A program made the position numbers and the translations under genes. The notes under the pieces are model-generated. The model had not been told where the DNA came from, did not search any database, and was given only the letters and a program-made list of their open reading frames with translations. Of a stretch of DNA of 64,000 nt, positions 50,872-59,655 are shown piece by piece (positions within the stretch are counted from its first letter, which is position 1; every line of letters starts with the position of its first letter). Source of the stretch: Hyphomicrobium_A sp963759735 (GTDB taxonomy: Bacteria; Pseudomonadota; Alphaproteobacteria; Rhizobiales; Hyphomicrobiaceae); assembly GCA_963759735.1 (NCBI GenBank), contig CAVXAF010000007.1:1054001-1118000 (forward strand). The letters are read 5' to 3'.

Positions 50872-51014
50872 CGTCATCCCGGCGCAGGCCGGGATCCACG
50901 CAAGTCGCAAAGTGCGTTACGGCGACGTGGTTTAGATCACTCCCACCATCGAGCCAACCTCGCAGGAAGCGTTTGCTGAAGCTGGCATGGGTCCCGGCCT
51001 GCGCCGGGATGACG
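50872..51014. repeat. Inverted pair of REP-like palindromic elements between ileS and ribF
   Basis: CGTCATCCCGGCGCAGGCCG (50872 on, continuing GGATCCACG) and its near reverse complement at 50986-51014 (CATGGGTCCCGGCCTGCGCC, continuing GGGATGACG). Each element is itself palindromic around CCCGGC...GCCGGG. Such GTCATCCCGGC elements are common extragenic repeats in alphaproteobacteria. A third, degenerate copy may lie at 50821-50850. Confidence 0.75.
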
Positions 51015-51036
51015 TCGAGTTTGGGGTGGTGGAGAA

Positions 51037-51969
51037 CTAAGAAGGGTTGGCGGCCAGGATGTCGCGGGCGCGGGCGCAGTCGATTTCCATCTGCGCGATA
51101 AGCGCTTCGCTGGTGGAGAATTTGCGGTCGGGGCGAATGAAGTCGACGAACTCGACTTCGATGGTCCGGCCATAGAGGTCGCCGTCAAAGTCGAACAGGA
51201 ACACCTCCAGCACCGGCATGCCGTCATCGAACGTGGGGCGCGTGCCGAGATAAGCGGCGCCGGTGTGCTGGGCGCCGCCGGTGTGCACGCGCACCGCATA
51301 GATGCCGTGCCCGAGGGTAGTGCCGCGCGGCAGCGGAACGTTGGCGGTTGGAAAGCCGAGGTCAGTGCCGCGCTTGGCGCCGCCCACGACCTCGCCCTCG
51401 ACGCGCCAGGCACGCCCCAGCACGCGCGCGGCGCCCTTCACGTCGCCCTGGGCGAGATGCAGGCGGATGGCGCTGGAGGAGAACACCTCGCCGTCCTCGG
51501 CCACCGGCGAAATGATCGTGACGCCGAAGCCGTCGCGTGCGCCCGCCTCGCGCATGCTGTCGGGCGTGCCGCCGCGTTGGCGCCCGAAAAAGAAATCATG
51601 GCCGATGACGACGTGGCGGGCGCCGAGGCCCTCGACGATGACGCGGGCGATGAAGTCATCGGCCGAGAGCGCCGCGAGGTGGGCATCGAACGCCAGGACC
51701 ACCGCGAGGTCGAGGCCGGCATGCTCGAACAATGCGAGCTTCTGCGGCAGCGACGTCAGGTGAAAATGCGGCTCTTCGGGATGAAAGAATTCGCGCGGGT
51801 GCGGCTCGAAAATGAGCGCGCCGGCGGGTGCGCCGAGCTCGCCGCCGATGGCTCCCGCCGCGCGCAGCAGCGCCTGATGCCCGCGGTGCACGCCATCGAA
51901 GTTGCCGATGGCCAGCACAGCACCGCGCGCTTGTGGCGGTACGTCTCTATAGCCGTGAACGAGGAGCAT
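51037..51969 (-). CDS. ribF: Bifunctional riboflavin kinase / FAD synthetase
   Basis: 310 residues. N-terminal FMN adenylyltransferase: VLAIGNFDGVHRGHQALLRA (GxFDGxHxGH), GARHVVIGHDFFFGRQRGGT, and VFSSSAIRLHLAQGDV. C-terminal riboflavin kinase: GTDLGFPTANVPLPRG, HGIYAVRVHTGGAQHTGAAY, GTRPTFDDGMPVLEVFLFDF and the active-site ending VEFVDFIRPDRKFSTSEALI. It makes FMN and then FAD from riboflavin, cofactors needed by GltBD and many others. Frame intact. Confidence 0.95.
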   Translation of the reverse strand: MLLVHGYRDVPPQARGAVLAIGNFDGVHRGHQALLRAAGAIGGELGAPAGALIFEPHPREFFHPEEPHFHLTSLPQKLALFEHAGLDLAVVLAFDAHLAALSADDFIARVIVEGLGARHVVIGHDFFFGRQRGGTPDSMREAGARDGFGVTIISPVAEDGEVFSSSAIRLHLAQGDVKGAARVLGRAWRVEGEVVGGAKRGTDLGFPTANVPLPRGTTLGHGIYAVRVHTGGAQHTGAAYLGTRPTFDDGMPVLEVFLFDFDGDLYGRTIEVEFVDFIRPDRKFSTSEALIAQMEIDCARARDILAANPS

Positions 51970-52015
51970 CGCGCCTCCGCAGTGCGTCCGAGGCGGACGC
52001 GCAACCGATGCGATA

Positions 52016-52450
52016 TCAGGTCGGACGCGCCGGAACCATCAGCACCGCTTCGCCCTGTACCACCGGCTTGCCGCCGACTGTGCAAACGCACGCGAACTTG
52101 GCGCGCTTCTTCTCGGGGACCAGTTCGGTGACCTTCACCGTCGTCACCACTTCATCGCCGATCTTTACCGGCGCCTTGAAATTCAGCGTCTGCGAAATGT
52201 AGATGGCGCCCGGTCCCGGCAACTGCATGCCGAACACCGCCGAGATGTAAGCAGCCGACAGCATGCCGTGCGCAATGCGCTCCTTGAAGATCGTTGTCGC
52301 TGCATACTCGGCATCGACGTGCACGGGATTGCGGTCGCCCGACAGGACGGCGAAGGCGCCAATGACGTCGGCGGTTACCAAATTGCTGACGCTGGCCTCC
52401 TGGCCGACGCTAAGATCTTCAAAATAAACGCTGTTTGGAAGTGTGCTCAT
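52016..52450 (-). CDS. MaoC-like (R)-hydratase domain protein
   Basis: 144 residues, a single hot-dog fold of the MaoC/(R)-specific enoyl-CoA hydratase family. Hydratase motif: GDRNPVHVDAEYAATTIFKE (Asp and His of the catalytic dyad), then RIAHGMLSAAYISAVFGMQL and AIYISQTLNFKAPVKIGDEV. PhaJ-type members feed (R)-3-hydroxyacyl-CoA into PHA synthesis, others act in fatty-acid metabolism; the exact substrate is not determined. Same strand as ribF, 46 bases upstream of it. Confidence 0.88.
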   Translation of the reverse strand: MSTLPNSVYFEDLSVGQEASVSNLVTADVIGAFAVLSGDRNPVHVDAEYAATTIFKERIAHGMLSAAYISAVFGMQLPGPGAIYISQTLNFKAPVKIGDEVVTTVKVTELVPEKKRAKFACVCTVGGKPVVQGEAVLMVPARPT

Positions 52451-52666
52451 GCTGTCGATCTTCCCGTGTTTGGGCCGTCCCGCCGGCCGGCCGCGACACT
52501 ATCCGCGCCGTCCGCACGCGGCAACATTGCGGCGCGCCACCCCCCATAATGCTACCGGCTTGGGTTGCCGCGGGGCCCCTCGCGAGCTATAACGCGCGCA
52601 ATTCCCCAGTTGCCCCAGAATACTTGGCCCTGCGGACGCACGCAGGAAGCCGGAGGTTAAGCCCCC

Positions 52667-53413
52667 ATGAGCGATCGCAGACCACTGATGCCCAAGGCGA
52701 CGGCCGTATGGCTCGTCGAGAACACATCGCTGACGTTCGATCAGATCGCCGGCTTCTGCGGCCTGCACGTGCTGGAGGTGAAAGGCATCGCCGACGGTGA
52801 CGTGGCGCAGGGCATCAAGGGCCTCGACCCCGTCACCTCGGGACAGCTCACGCGCGAGGAGATCGAAGGCGCCGAGCGCGATCCGGCGCGCGCGCTGCAT
52901 CTCGCCGAGCCGAAGGTCATCGTCCCTGAGACGCCGACGCGCAAGGGACCACGCTACACGCCGGTGTCGCGCCGCCAGGATCGGCCCAATGCCGTCCTTT
53001 GGCTGCTGCGCAATCACCCCGAGCTGAAGGACAGCCAGATCATGCGCCTGGTCGGCACGACCAAGCCGACCATCCTGCAGATTCGCGAGCGCTCCCACTG
53101 GAACGCGCCCAACCTGACCCCGCAGGATCCTGTCACGCTCGGGCTGTGCTCGCAGATCGACCTCGACAGCGAGGTCAAGAAGGCCGCGCGGCGTCTCGAT
53201 CGCGACCGCAAGCCCGGCCCGGAAAAGGTCGGCACGCTGCTGCCCACCGAGGAAACGACGACGGCGCCCGAGCGCAAGGTCGAGATCATGCAGCCGCGCT
53301 TCGAAGAGCAGCGCGAGGAGACCGAGCAGGAAGAGCAGGCGCGCGTCTTCGCCAAGCTCAAGGGGCTGTCGGGCGGCGAGCGCGTCGACGAGGACGAGCT
53401 CGACAAGAGCTAA
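52667..53413 (+). CDS. trcR: Cell-cycle transcriptional regulator TrcR (DUF1013)
   Basis: 248 residues. The DUF1013 domain covers residues ~1-155: MPKATAVWLVENTSLTFDQI, AGFCGLHVLEVKGIADGDVA, DRPNAVLWLLRNHPELKDSQ, IMRLVGTTKPTILQIRERSH. The C-terminus is acidic and coiled (EEQREETEQEEQARVFAKLK). DUF1013 has been renamed TrcR in current annotation, a sigma-like/RNA polymerase-associated cell-cycle regulator of alphaproteobacteria. Two helix-turn-helix-like segments are visible. GGAGG precedes ATG. Confidence 0.9.
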   Translation: MSDRRPLMPKATAVWLVENTSLTFDQIAGFCGLHVLEVKGIADGDVAQGIKGLDPVTSGQLTREEIEGAERDPARALHLAEPKVIVPETPTRKGPRYTPVSRRQDRPNAVLWLLRNHPELKDSQIMRLVGTTKPTILQIRERSHWNAPNLTPQDPVTLGLCSQIDLDSEVKKAARRLDRDRKPGPEKVGTLLPTEETTTAPERKVEIMQPRFEEQREETEQEEQARVFAKLKGLSGGERVDEDELDKS

Positions 53414-53524
53414 CGTTGCGATTTGGCGTTGCGGGCTAGTGGCAAATCGGCGTGTGCCGCAGTGCATGGCATAATGTCAGCGCCAGAGCGCTCAGGGCGG
53501 TGACGCAGGTCGTGCCCTACAGCC

Positions 53525-53605
53525 CTATTCAAGTGCCCACGGCACCAAGATGAGCAGCATCAGCACGATCCACAAAGCGATCGACTGTTGTTTCATTTCG
53601 CTCAT
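53525..53605 (-). CDS. 26-residue single-span membrane microprotein
   Basis: MSEMKQQSIALWIVLMLLIL then VPWALE: a short polar N-terminus and one perfect transmembrane helix. GGGGAGA lies 7 bases before ATG 53605. The gene is encoded antisense to its neighbours, between trcR and the acyl-CoA synthetase, in otherwise non-coding DNA. No recognised family; small helical subunits of oxidases or transporters look like this. Moderate doubt because it is short. Confidence 0.45.
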   Translation of the reverse strand: MSEMKQQSIALWIVLMLLILVPWALE

Positions 53606-53822
53606 GGCCGATCTCCCCTGGCCGATCATGCAACGACCAAGACTAGCGCTTTACTATCCGGCGCAAAAGCCACGGCGTTGCAGATTCCGGAGGATTGGCC
53701 CCGCAGAGGCGCACACGGATTGGGCAGGCGACATCGGCGTTGCCCACCCTCGCGGCTTTCGCTAGCGTTTCCCGGCTGCTCGGATATCCCGCTGCAGTTC
53801 CACCATCGAGCGCCGGCTGCAC

Positions 53823-55451
53823 ATGCCCTCCAATCCTTTCGACGAACATCTCGACAAGAATCCCGCTAACTACCAGCCGTTGACGCCCCTTCAGTTCCTG
53901 CAGCGCGCGGCCCTCGTCTATCCGAACCACATCGCCATCATTCACGGCCGCCAGCGCTTCACCTATGCCGAATTCTATGCGCGGTGCCGCCGCCTCGCCT
54001 CGGCGCTCCAGGCCAGAGGCATCGGTCCGGGCGACACGGTCTCGGTGATGCTCGCCAACACCCCTGGCATGCTCGAGGCGCACTACGGAGTGCCGATGGC
54101 GGGAGCCGTCCTGCACACCATCAACACGCGCCTCGATGCGCCGATCGTCGCTTTCCAGCTCGATCACGGCAACGCCAAGCTGCTCATCACCGACCGCGAG
54201 TTCGCGCCGCTATCGAAAGCCGCACTCGAACTCGCGCAGGTGAAGCCGTCAGTCATCGATTACGACGACAGCGAGTTTCCGCAGTCGGGCGAGCGCCTTT
54301 CGGCCGAGGACTACGAGGCTTTCATCGCCGGGGGCGATCCGCAGTTCGACTGGCACATGCCGGCCGATGAATGGAATGCGATCTCGCTCAACTATACGTC
54401 GGGCACCACCGGCAATCCGAAGGGCGTCGTCTACCACCACCGGGGCGCGGCGCTGATGTGCTACGCCAACAACCTCGAAGCCGGCATGGGTCCGCATCCC
54501 GTCTATCTCTGGACGCTGCCCATGTTTCACTGCAACGGCTGGTGCTTTCCCTGGTCGCTGTCGGTGGTCGCCGGTACCCACGTCTGCCTCAGGTGGGTAC
54601 GCGCCAAGGCGATGTACGAAGCCATTACCGATCACGGCGTAACGCACCTGTCGGGTGCGCCGATCGTCATGTCGACGCTGCTCAACGCGGCGCCCGAGGA
54701 GAAGCGGACAATCCATCATCGTGTGTCGGTCAATCACGCCGCCGCCCCGCCCCCGCAATCGGTGCTCGATGCCATGACCGAGGCCGGCTTCCACCTGACG
54801 CATCTCTACGGTCTGACCGAGACTTACGGTCCGGCGGTGGCCAATGAGTGGAACCTCGACTGGAACGACCTCGACGCCGCGGGGCGCGCCCTCAAACGTA
54901 CGCGTCAGGGCGTGCGCTATCTGGCGCTGGAAGACCTCACCGTCATGGATCCGCTGAGCATGCAGCGCGTGCCGGCCGACGGCGAGACCATCGGCGAGGT
55001 TATGTTCCGCGGCAACATCGTCATGAAAGGCTACCTCAAGAACCCGGCGGCGACGGCCGAGGCTTTCGAGGGCGGCTGGTTTCATTCAGGCGACCTCGGC
55101 GTGCTCTATCCGGACGGCTACATCCAACTCAAGGACCGCTCCAAGGACATCATCATCTCGGGCGGCGAGAACATCTCTTCCATCGAGGTTGAGGATGTCC
55201 TCTACAAGCATCCGTCCGTTGCCTACTGCGCCGTCGTCGCCAAGCCCGACGAGCGGTGGGGCGAGACGCCGTGCGCCTTCATCGAGTTGCGGCCGGGGAT
55301 GACGGCGACAGCCGAGGAACTGCTGGCCTGGAGCCGCGAGCGCCTGGCGCGCTACAAGGTGCCGCGCCACATCGTGTTCGCGGAGGTGCCGCGCACGTCG
55401 ACCGGCAAGATCCAGAAGTTCAAGCTGCGCGAGATGGCCAAGGACGCGTGA
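53823..55451 (+). CDS. Fatty-acyl-CoA synthetase (AMP-forming), AlkK-like
   Basis: 542 residues, complete. ANL superfamily: P-loop-like LNYTSGTTGNPKGVVYHHRG, VNHAAAPPPQSVLDAMTEAG, LYGLTETYGP (A5), GGWFHSGDLGVLYPDGYIQL (A7), DRSKDIIISGGENISSIEVE (A8) and the C-terminal lysine PRTSTGKIQKFKLRE (A10). It activates a medium- or long-chain carboxylic acid to acyl-AMP and then acyl-CoA. The similarity to AlkK/dimethylsulfoniopropionate-type ligases (LWTLPMFHCNGWCFPWSLSV) leaves the chain length open. ATG 53823 follows the CGGCTGCAC region; the ribosome site is weak. Confidence 0.92.
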   Translation: MPSNPFDEHLDKNPANYQPLTPLQFLQRAALVYPNHIAIIHGRQRFTYAEFYARCRRLASALQARGIGPGDTVSVMLANTPGMLEAHYGVPMAGAVLHTINTRLDAPIVAFQLDHGNAKLLITDREFAPLSKAALELAQVKPSVIDYDDSEFPQSGERLSAEDYEAFIAGGDPQFDWHMPADEWNAISLNYTSGTTGNPKGVVYHHRGAALMCYANNLEAGMGPHPVYLWTLPMFHCNGWCFPWSLSVVAGTHVCLRWVRAKAMYEAITDHGVTHLSGAPIVMSTLLNAAPEEKRTIHHRVSVNHAAAPPPQSVLDAMTEAGFHLTHLYGLTETYGPAVANEWNLDWNDLDAAGRALKRTRQGVRYLALEDLTVMDPLSMQRVPADGETIGEVMFRGNIVMKGYLKNPAATAEAFEGGWFHSGDLGVLYPDGYIQLKDRSKDIIISGGENISSIEVEDVLYKHPSVAYCAVVAKPDERWGETPCAFIELRPGMTATAEELLAWSRERLARYKVPRHIVFAEVPRTSTGKIQKFKLREMAKDA

Positions 55452-55604
55452 GGCTATGAACGCGAGAGCGCCATCGGCAGAATGACATAAGGCCAAGCAC
55501 CGCTGCGCACGCAAACGAGCGCGCTGAGCTCACAGACAGGAATTACAGGCATGGCTGCAATTGTGAGGCGAGCGGGGACCGCTCGCCCCAGACACGCCTA
55601 GCGC

Positions 55605-55787
55605 CTAATGGCGCGTCTCGTTGCCGCTCAAGCGAACGATCTCGTCCTTGAGCTTCAACTTTTCGAGTTTTAATCGGTGGATTTCCTGGTCATCCGATCC
55701 GGGGCGGGTGACCTCTGCTTCAATCTTACGCTCGAGAAGTTTGTGCTTCTCAGCAAGCTCTGCGATGTGAGCTGCAAGCGCCATCAT
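55605..55787 (-). CDS. DUF465 (YdcH) small protein, copy 1
   Basis: 60 residues: MMALAAHIAELAEKHKLLER, KIEAEVTRPGSDDQEIHRLK, LEKLKLKDEIVRL. A two-helix coiled-coil hairpin (YdcH/SlyX-like), role unknown. TGGAGG lies 5 bases before ATG 55787. It is divergent from the second DUF465 gene 260 bases away. Confidence 0.85.
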   Translation of the reverse strand: MMALAAHIAELAEKHKLLERKIEAEVTRPGSDDQEIHRLKLEKLKLKDEIVRLSGNETRH

Positions 55788-56047
55788 GGTCCTCCATGGA
55801 TGTTGAAGACACCACGTAGCGTGCCAGAACATTGTGGCGTTGTCCAATGTCAGCCGCACAACTTGATCGCGTAATTTTTGATGAAAATGGGAACCGAACG
55901 GCAGTTACGCTTATGGCAGCGCAAGCGACTGGAAGCGCAAGGACTATACACCGCACCGGCATTGCAGTGGCTTGCCATGTACAGGGAACAAGACGATAGT
56001 CCGCCGCGCTCGCACGGTGTTTAAGAGGGGCATTGACCGGCCGGCCA

Positions 56048-56254
56048 ATGAAACGCATCGACGAGAGAGAGTTCAGAGATGAACTCGTCAAGCTCAGAGC
56101 GGAGCACCGCGAGCTCGACGACCAGATCATCATGCTGGAAGAGATGGCCTCTGCCGATCAGCTGCTCGTCAAGCGGCTGAAGAAGAAGAAGCTTGCCATC
56201 AAGGACCGCATGACCCTGATCGAGGATCAGCTGCTTCCCGACATCATCGCGTAG
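56048..56254 (+). CDS. DUF465 small protein, copy 2
   Basis: 68 residues from ATG 56048: MKRIDEREFRDELVKLRAEH, RELDDQIIMLEEMASADQLL, VKRLKKKKLAIKDRMTLIED, QLLPDIIA. The QLLPDIIA end and the ADQLLVKRLKKKKLALKDR-type block define the second DUF465 subtype of Hyphomicrobiales. An in-frame TTG at 56033 with GAGGGG upstream could be the start instead. It is followed by purE on the same strand after 138 bases. Confidence 0.85.
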   Translation: MKRIDEREFRDELVKLRAEHRELDDQIIMLEEMASADQLLVKRLKKKKLAIKDRMTLIEDQLLPDIIA

Positions 56255-56392
56255 CCATCGGACCCCTCGGGCACCTTGCCGATCATCCCGCGACGTTGAC
56301 GGAAGCATCTGCAAGTCAAACGGCACGAGGCACTTGTAAACCCTGGCCTGCTCCTGTAATCCCCCCGCTTCCTTGGCCGGACGCAACACCAA

Positions 56393-56887
56393 ATGAGCAC
56401 CGGAAAAGCCGTCGTCGGCATCATCATGGGCAGCCAGTCCGACTGGCCGACGATGAAGAAGGCCGCCCAGCTCCTTGAAGAGCTGCAGGTTCCTTTCGAG
56501 ACGAAGATCGTCTCGGCGCACCGCACGCCCGAGCGCCTTTACGAATACGCCAAATCGGCCAAGTCACGCGGGCTCAAGGTGATCATCGCCGGGGCCGGCG
56601 GGGCCGCCCACTTGCCGGGCATGACGGCGGCATTGACGTTGCTGCCCGTCCTCGGCGTGCCGATCGCGACGACGACGCTGGGCGGCGAAGACAGCCTCTA
56701 TTCCATCGTGCAGATGCCGGCCGGCGTGCCCGTCGGCACCCTCGCCATCGGCGAGATGGGGGCCACCAACGCCGGCCTGCTCGCAGCGCAGATACTAGCC
56801 ATCAACGATCCGCAGCTGCTGGAGCGCGTCGAGGCGCATCGCGCCGCGCGCACGGCCAGCGTTGCCGAGATCCCAAAGAATGGGTGA
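56393..56887 (+). CDS. purE: N5-carboxyaminoimidazole ribonucleotide mutase
   Basis: 164 residues, class I PurE. VVGIIMGSQSDWPTMKKAAQ binds the phosphoribosyl group; ETKIVSAHRTPERLYEYAKS carries the catalytic His; IAGAGGAAHLPGMTAALTLL and IATTTLGGEDSLYSIVQMPA complete the site. It converts N5-CAIR to CAIR in purine synthesis, downstream of PurK. PurK begins 6 bases after its stop, a two-gene operon. Confidence 0.97.
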   Translation: MSTGKAVVGIIMGSQSDWPTMKKAAQLLEELQVPFETKIVSAHRTPERLYEYAKSAKSRGLKVIIAGAGGAAHLPGMTAALTLLPVLGVPIATTTLGGEDSLYSIVQMPAGVPVGTLAIGEMGATNAGLLAAQILAINDPQLLERVEAHRAARTASVAEIPKNG

Positions 56888-56893
56888 GCGCTG

Positions 56894-57979
56894 ATGCAGC
56901 CACTCAAGCCCGGCTCGACCATCGGAATTTTGGGCGCCGGCCAACTGGGGCGCATGCTGGCCGCCGCTGCATCCCAGCTCGGCTTCAGGTGCCGCATCTA
57001 TAGTGACGTGCCGGGCCCAGCCTCCGACGTTGCCGTGTCGACCACCATAGGCGCCTACGAAGACCTGGATGCGATCGCCAAGTTTGCGGCCGAGACGGAC
57101 GTCGTCACCTACGAGTTCGAGAACGTCCCGGTCGAGGCCGCCGCCGCGGTCGAGCGCGTGCGTCCGGTGCGGCCCGGTCTCAAAGCTCTCGAAGTGGCGC
57201 AGGACCGCCTCAAGGAAAAACAGTTCGTCGCTGCACTCGGCATACCCATCGCGCCTTTTGCGGCGGTCGACACGTCGGCCGATTTTGCCGCGGCGATGGC
57301 GAGTGTCGGCGTGCCGTCGATCCTCAAGACGCGTCGGCTCGGCTACGACGGCAAAGGGCAGGCGGGGGTCAGTGCCGCCGGCGACATCGAAGCCGCCTTC
57401 GAGGCCATCGGCGGCGCCCCCGCGACGCTCGAAGCGCGCATCGCTTTCAAGTGCGAAGTGTCGGTGCTGCTGGTGCGCGGCGGCGACGGCGCGACGCGCT
57501 TCTACGACATTCCCCAGAACCATCACGAGGGCGGCATTCTGCGCACCTCGACGGTGCCGAGCACTTTGCCCGCTGCGCATCAGGCGCGCGCCCGCGAGAT
57601 TGCCGGCACGCTCGCCGACGCGCTGGGCTACGTCGGGCTGATCGGCGTTGAAATGTTCTACGTCGGCGACGGCCCCGAGCCGCTGCTGATCAACGAGTTC
57701 GCCCCGCGCGTGCACAATTCCGGGCACTGGACGATGGACGGGTGCGCGGTTGGCCAGTTCGAGAACCACATCCGCGCCGTGGCCGGCTGGCCGCTGGGAG
57801 CCACCGAGCGGCATTCGGACGCCCAGATGACCAATCTCATCGGCGATGACGTGCATGAATGGCCGAGCTTGGCGGCAGAACCGGGCGCCTGCCTGCACCT
57901 TTACGGCAAGAACGAAGCTCGTCCGGGCCGCAAAATGGGCCATGTAAACCGGCTCTCCCGCCTTACCGGGGGCGCCTGA
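56894..57979 (+). CDS. purK: N5-carboxyaminoimidazole ribonucleotide synthase
   Basis: 361 residues, ATP-grasp fold. IGILGAGQLGRMLAAAASQL opens the protein, ILKTRRLGYDGKGQAGVSAA is the ATP-binding flap, HHEGGILRTSTVPSTLPAAH and LLINEFAPRVHNSGHWTMDG hold the metal and phosphate ligands. It uses ATP and bicarbonate to convert AIR to N5-CAIR, passed to PurE. The start at 56894 (MQPLKPGST) follows purE by 6 bases. Intact frame. Confidence 0.97.
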   Translation: MQPLKPGSTIGILGAGQLGRMLAAAASQLGFRCRIYSDVPGPASDVAVSTTIGAYEDLDAIAKFAAETDVVTYEFENVPVEAAAAVERVRPVRPGLKALEVAQDRLKEKQFVAALGIPIAPFAAVDTSADFAAAMASVGVPSILKTRRLGYDGKGQAGVSAAGDIEAAFEAIGGAPATLEARIAFKCEVSVLLVRGGDGATRFYDIPQNHHEGGILRTSTVPSTLPAAHQARAREIAGTLADALGYVGLIGVEMFYVGDGPEPLLINEFAPRVHNSGHWTMDGCAVGQFENHIRAVAGWPLGATERHSDAQMTNLIGDDVHEWPSLAAEPGACLHLYGKNEARPGRKMGHVNRLSRLTGGA

Positions 57980-58130
57980 ACGGTCTGATGCAACGCCCGC
58001 ATGGACAATTTAACCGGCTTTTGCTAGTCATCCGCCATCCTCTACGGCAAACGGGATGCCGGTGGCTTCAGCCGCCGCACCGGATGTCGCATTTTTCATT
58101 GGTCTAAGGTCAGCCAAAGGAAGCAACCGC

Positions 58131-58382
58131 TTGCAGGTTCTCGTCCGCGACAACAACGTCGATCAGGCTCTCAAGGCGCTCAAGAAGAAGATGCAGCGCG
58201 AGGGCATTTTCCGTGAAATGAAGCTCCGCAACTACTTCGAGAAGCCCTCCGAGCGTAAGGCCCGCGAGAAGGCGGAGGCCGTGCGCCGCGCCCGCAAGCT
58301 GGCTCGCAAGCGCGCGCAGCGCGAAGGCCTGCTCCCGGGCAAGGCTCCGACGACGACGTCGGCCGCCGGTCCGCGCCGCTAA
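58131..58382 (+). CDS. rpsU: Ribosomal protein bS21
   Basis: 83 residues: QVLVRDNNVDQALKALKKKM, QREGIFREMKLRNYFEKPSE, RKAREKAEAVRRARKLARKR. The start is the TTG at 58131, chosen because AAAGGAAG precedes it by 7 bases and the protein then begins exactly at the conserved QVLVRDNN. The C-terminus (REGLLPGKAPTTTSAAGPRR) is the alphaproteobacterial extension. It helps small-subunit mRNA recognition. No frame problem. Confidence 0.95.
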   Translation: MQVLVRDNNVDQALKALKKKMQREGIFREMKLRNYFEKPSERKAREKAEAVRRARKLARKRAQREGLLPGKAPTTTSAAGPRR

Positions 58383-58439
58383 GCCAAGTACCTGACGACC
58401 AGTCATCTTGACGAATTGCGCATGCGCCCTGAGCTCAGC

Positions 58440-59300
58440 TCACGGGCGCATTTGCTGTTGGAGGGGCCTTAGCTCGCGCTCCTTCGTTCGGCGCTGTGCC
58501 CGCAGCGTTTCGATCCACCGGAACAGCTCCTCGTATGAGCCGTGCAAGTGATGGTCGGAATGCCCCGCGCCCGGGAACGTGGCGATCTCCTTGGGCGCAT
58601 GGGCGGCCGCGTACACCGCCTTGCCCATGGCCACAGGGACGACGCGATCGCGCTCGCCATGCAGGACCAGCAGCGGCGCCGTCACGCGCGGCAGATACTG
58701 CATGGTTTCGTAGCGATCGAACATGAAAGGGCGCACAGGCAGGTAAGGGTAGGATACCTCCGCGACGTCGACGATCGAGGTGTACGGCGCGTCGAGCACC
58801 AAGCCGCCGACCTGCTTTTCCGCCGCCACTTGCACCGCTACGCCCGTGCCGAGTGACTCCCCGTAGACGATGATGTCGTCGGCCGCGACTCCCGCCTTGC
58901 GCAGCACGTCGTAGGCGAGCTTGGCGTCGGCGATATTGGCCGCCTCGCTCGGGCTGCCGGTCGAGCCGCTATAGCCGCGATAGCTCATGAACAGCACGCC
59001 GTAGCCGCGCGCCACCAGCCGCCGCACGCGCTCGGAGCGGTTCGCAAGATTGCCCGCATTGCCGTGATAATAGAGGATCGTCGGTCGGCCTGCGGCGGCA
59101 GGGGCGAACCAGGTGACAAGTTGTTCGCCGTCGGGCGTTGCAACGACGCGCTCCTCGACGCCCGCCAGGTTGAAGCTTACCGGCAAGGTTCGCTGCGGGT
59201 CGGGAAAGTAGGTCAGTCGGCGCTGAAATAGGAAAGCGGCGAACGCCACCAGGGCGTAGAGCGCAAACAGCGCCAGGGCGGCTTTGATGATCAGCTGCAT
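58440..59300 (-). CDS. Membrane-anchored alpha/beta hydrolase (ABHD13/17-like)
   Basis: 286 residues. Residues ~5-25 (IKAALALFALYALVAFAAFL) are a signal anchor. The hydrolase domain has ILYYHGNAGNLANRSERVRR, FMSYRGYSGSTGSPSEAAN, nucleophile GESLGTG at residue ~147, acid in LVLHGERDRVVPVAMGKAVY and His in PGAGHSDHH. This subfamily (ABHD13/17 and bacterial relatives) includes depalmitoylases and esterases; substrate unknown. Convergent with rpsU. Confidence 0.85.
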   Translation of the reverse strand: MQLIIKAALALFALYALVAFAAFLFQRRLTYFPDPQRTLPVSFNLAGVEERVVATPDGEQLVTWFAPAAAGRPTILYYHGNAGNLANRSERVRRLVARGYGVLFMSYRGYSGSTGSPSEAANIADAKLAYDVLRKAGVAADDIIVYGESLGTGVAVQVAAEKQVGGLVLDAPYTSIVDVAEVSYPYLPVRPFMFDRYETMQYLPRVTAPLLVLHGERDRVVPVAMGKAVYAAAHAPKEIATFPGAGHSDHHLHGSYEELFRWIETLRAQRRTKERELRPLQQQMRP

Positions 59301-59655
59301 GCGGCGTCAACACACTCCGGCAAGGTGCCCATCCTGTCGATCTGCGTATCGCTGTTCCAAAGTATCGTCGATGCTACCGTTCACCGCCCATGCGATGCCG
59401 GCCTGGCGGATTCGATAGCGCGATAGGGAGCATATTCCGGTCGCCAGCAGGACGGCAAAGATGAATGCAATTTATCGTAACGCCGGCAGAGCTCATAAGC
59501 TGCATGAGGCGACTGCATTGAGGTTGCGTCATTGTGTTCAGGGCCGTGTTTAAATGCCCGGTACATCCTCAACGGAATGGCGATTTGATTGTCGCGAAGC
59601 CTAAGAAAACGTGTTGCGTGGGGCGCCCTGACGGCGGCTTGCGGCGGCGACCGTA
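59301..59655. other. Intergenic region between the membrane hydrolase and a cupin gene
   Basis: 355 bases. It contains AT-richer stretches than its surroundings (around 59570-59620), which may reflect a promoter. No gene, tRNA or clear terminator recognised. Confidence 0.35.
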
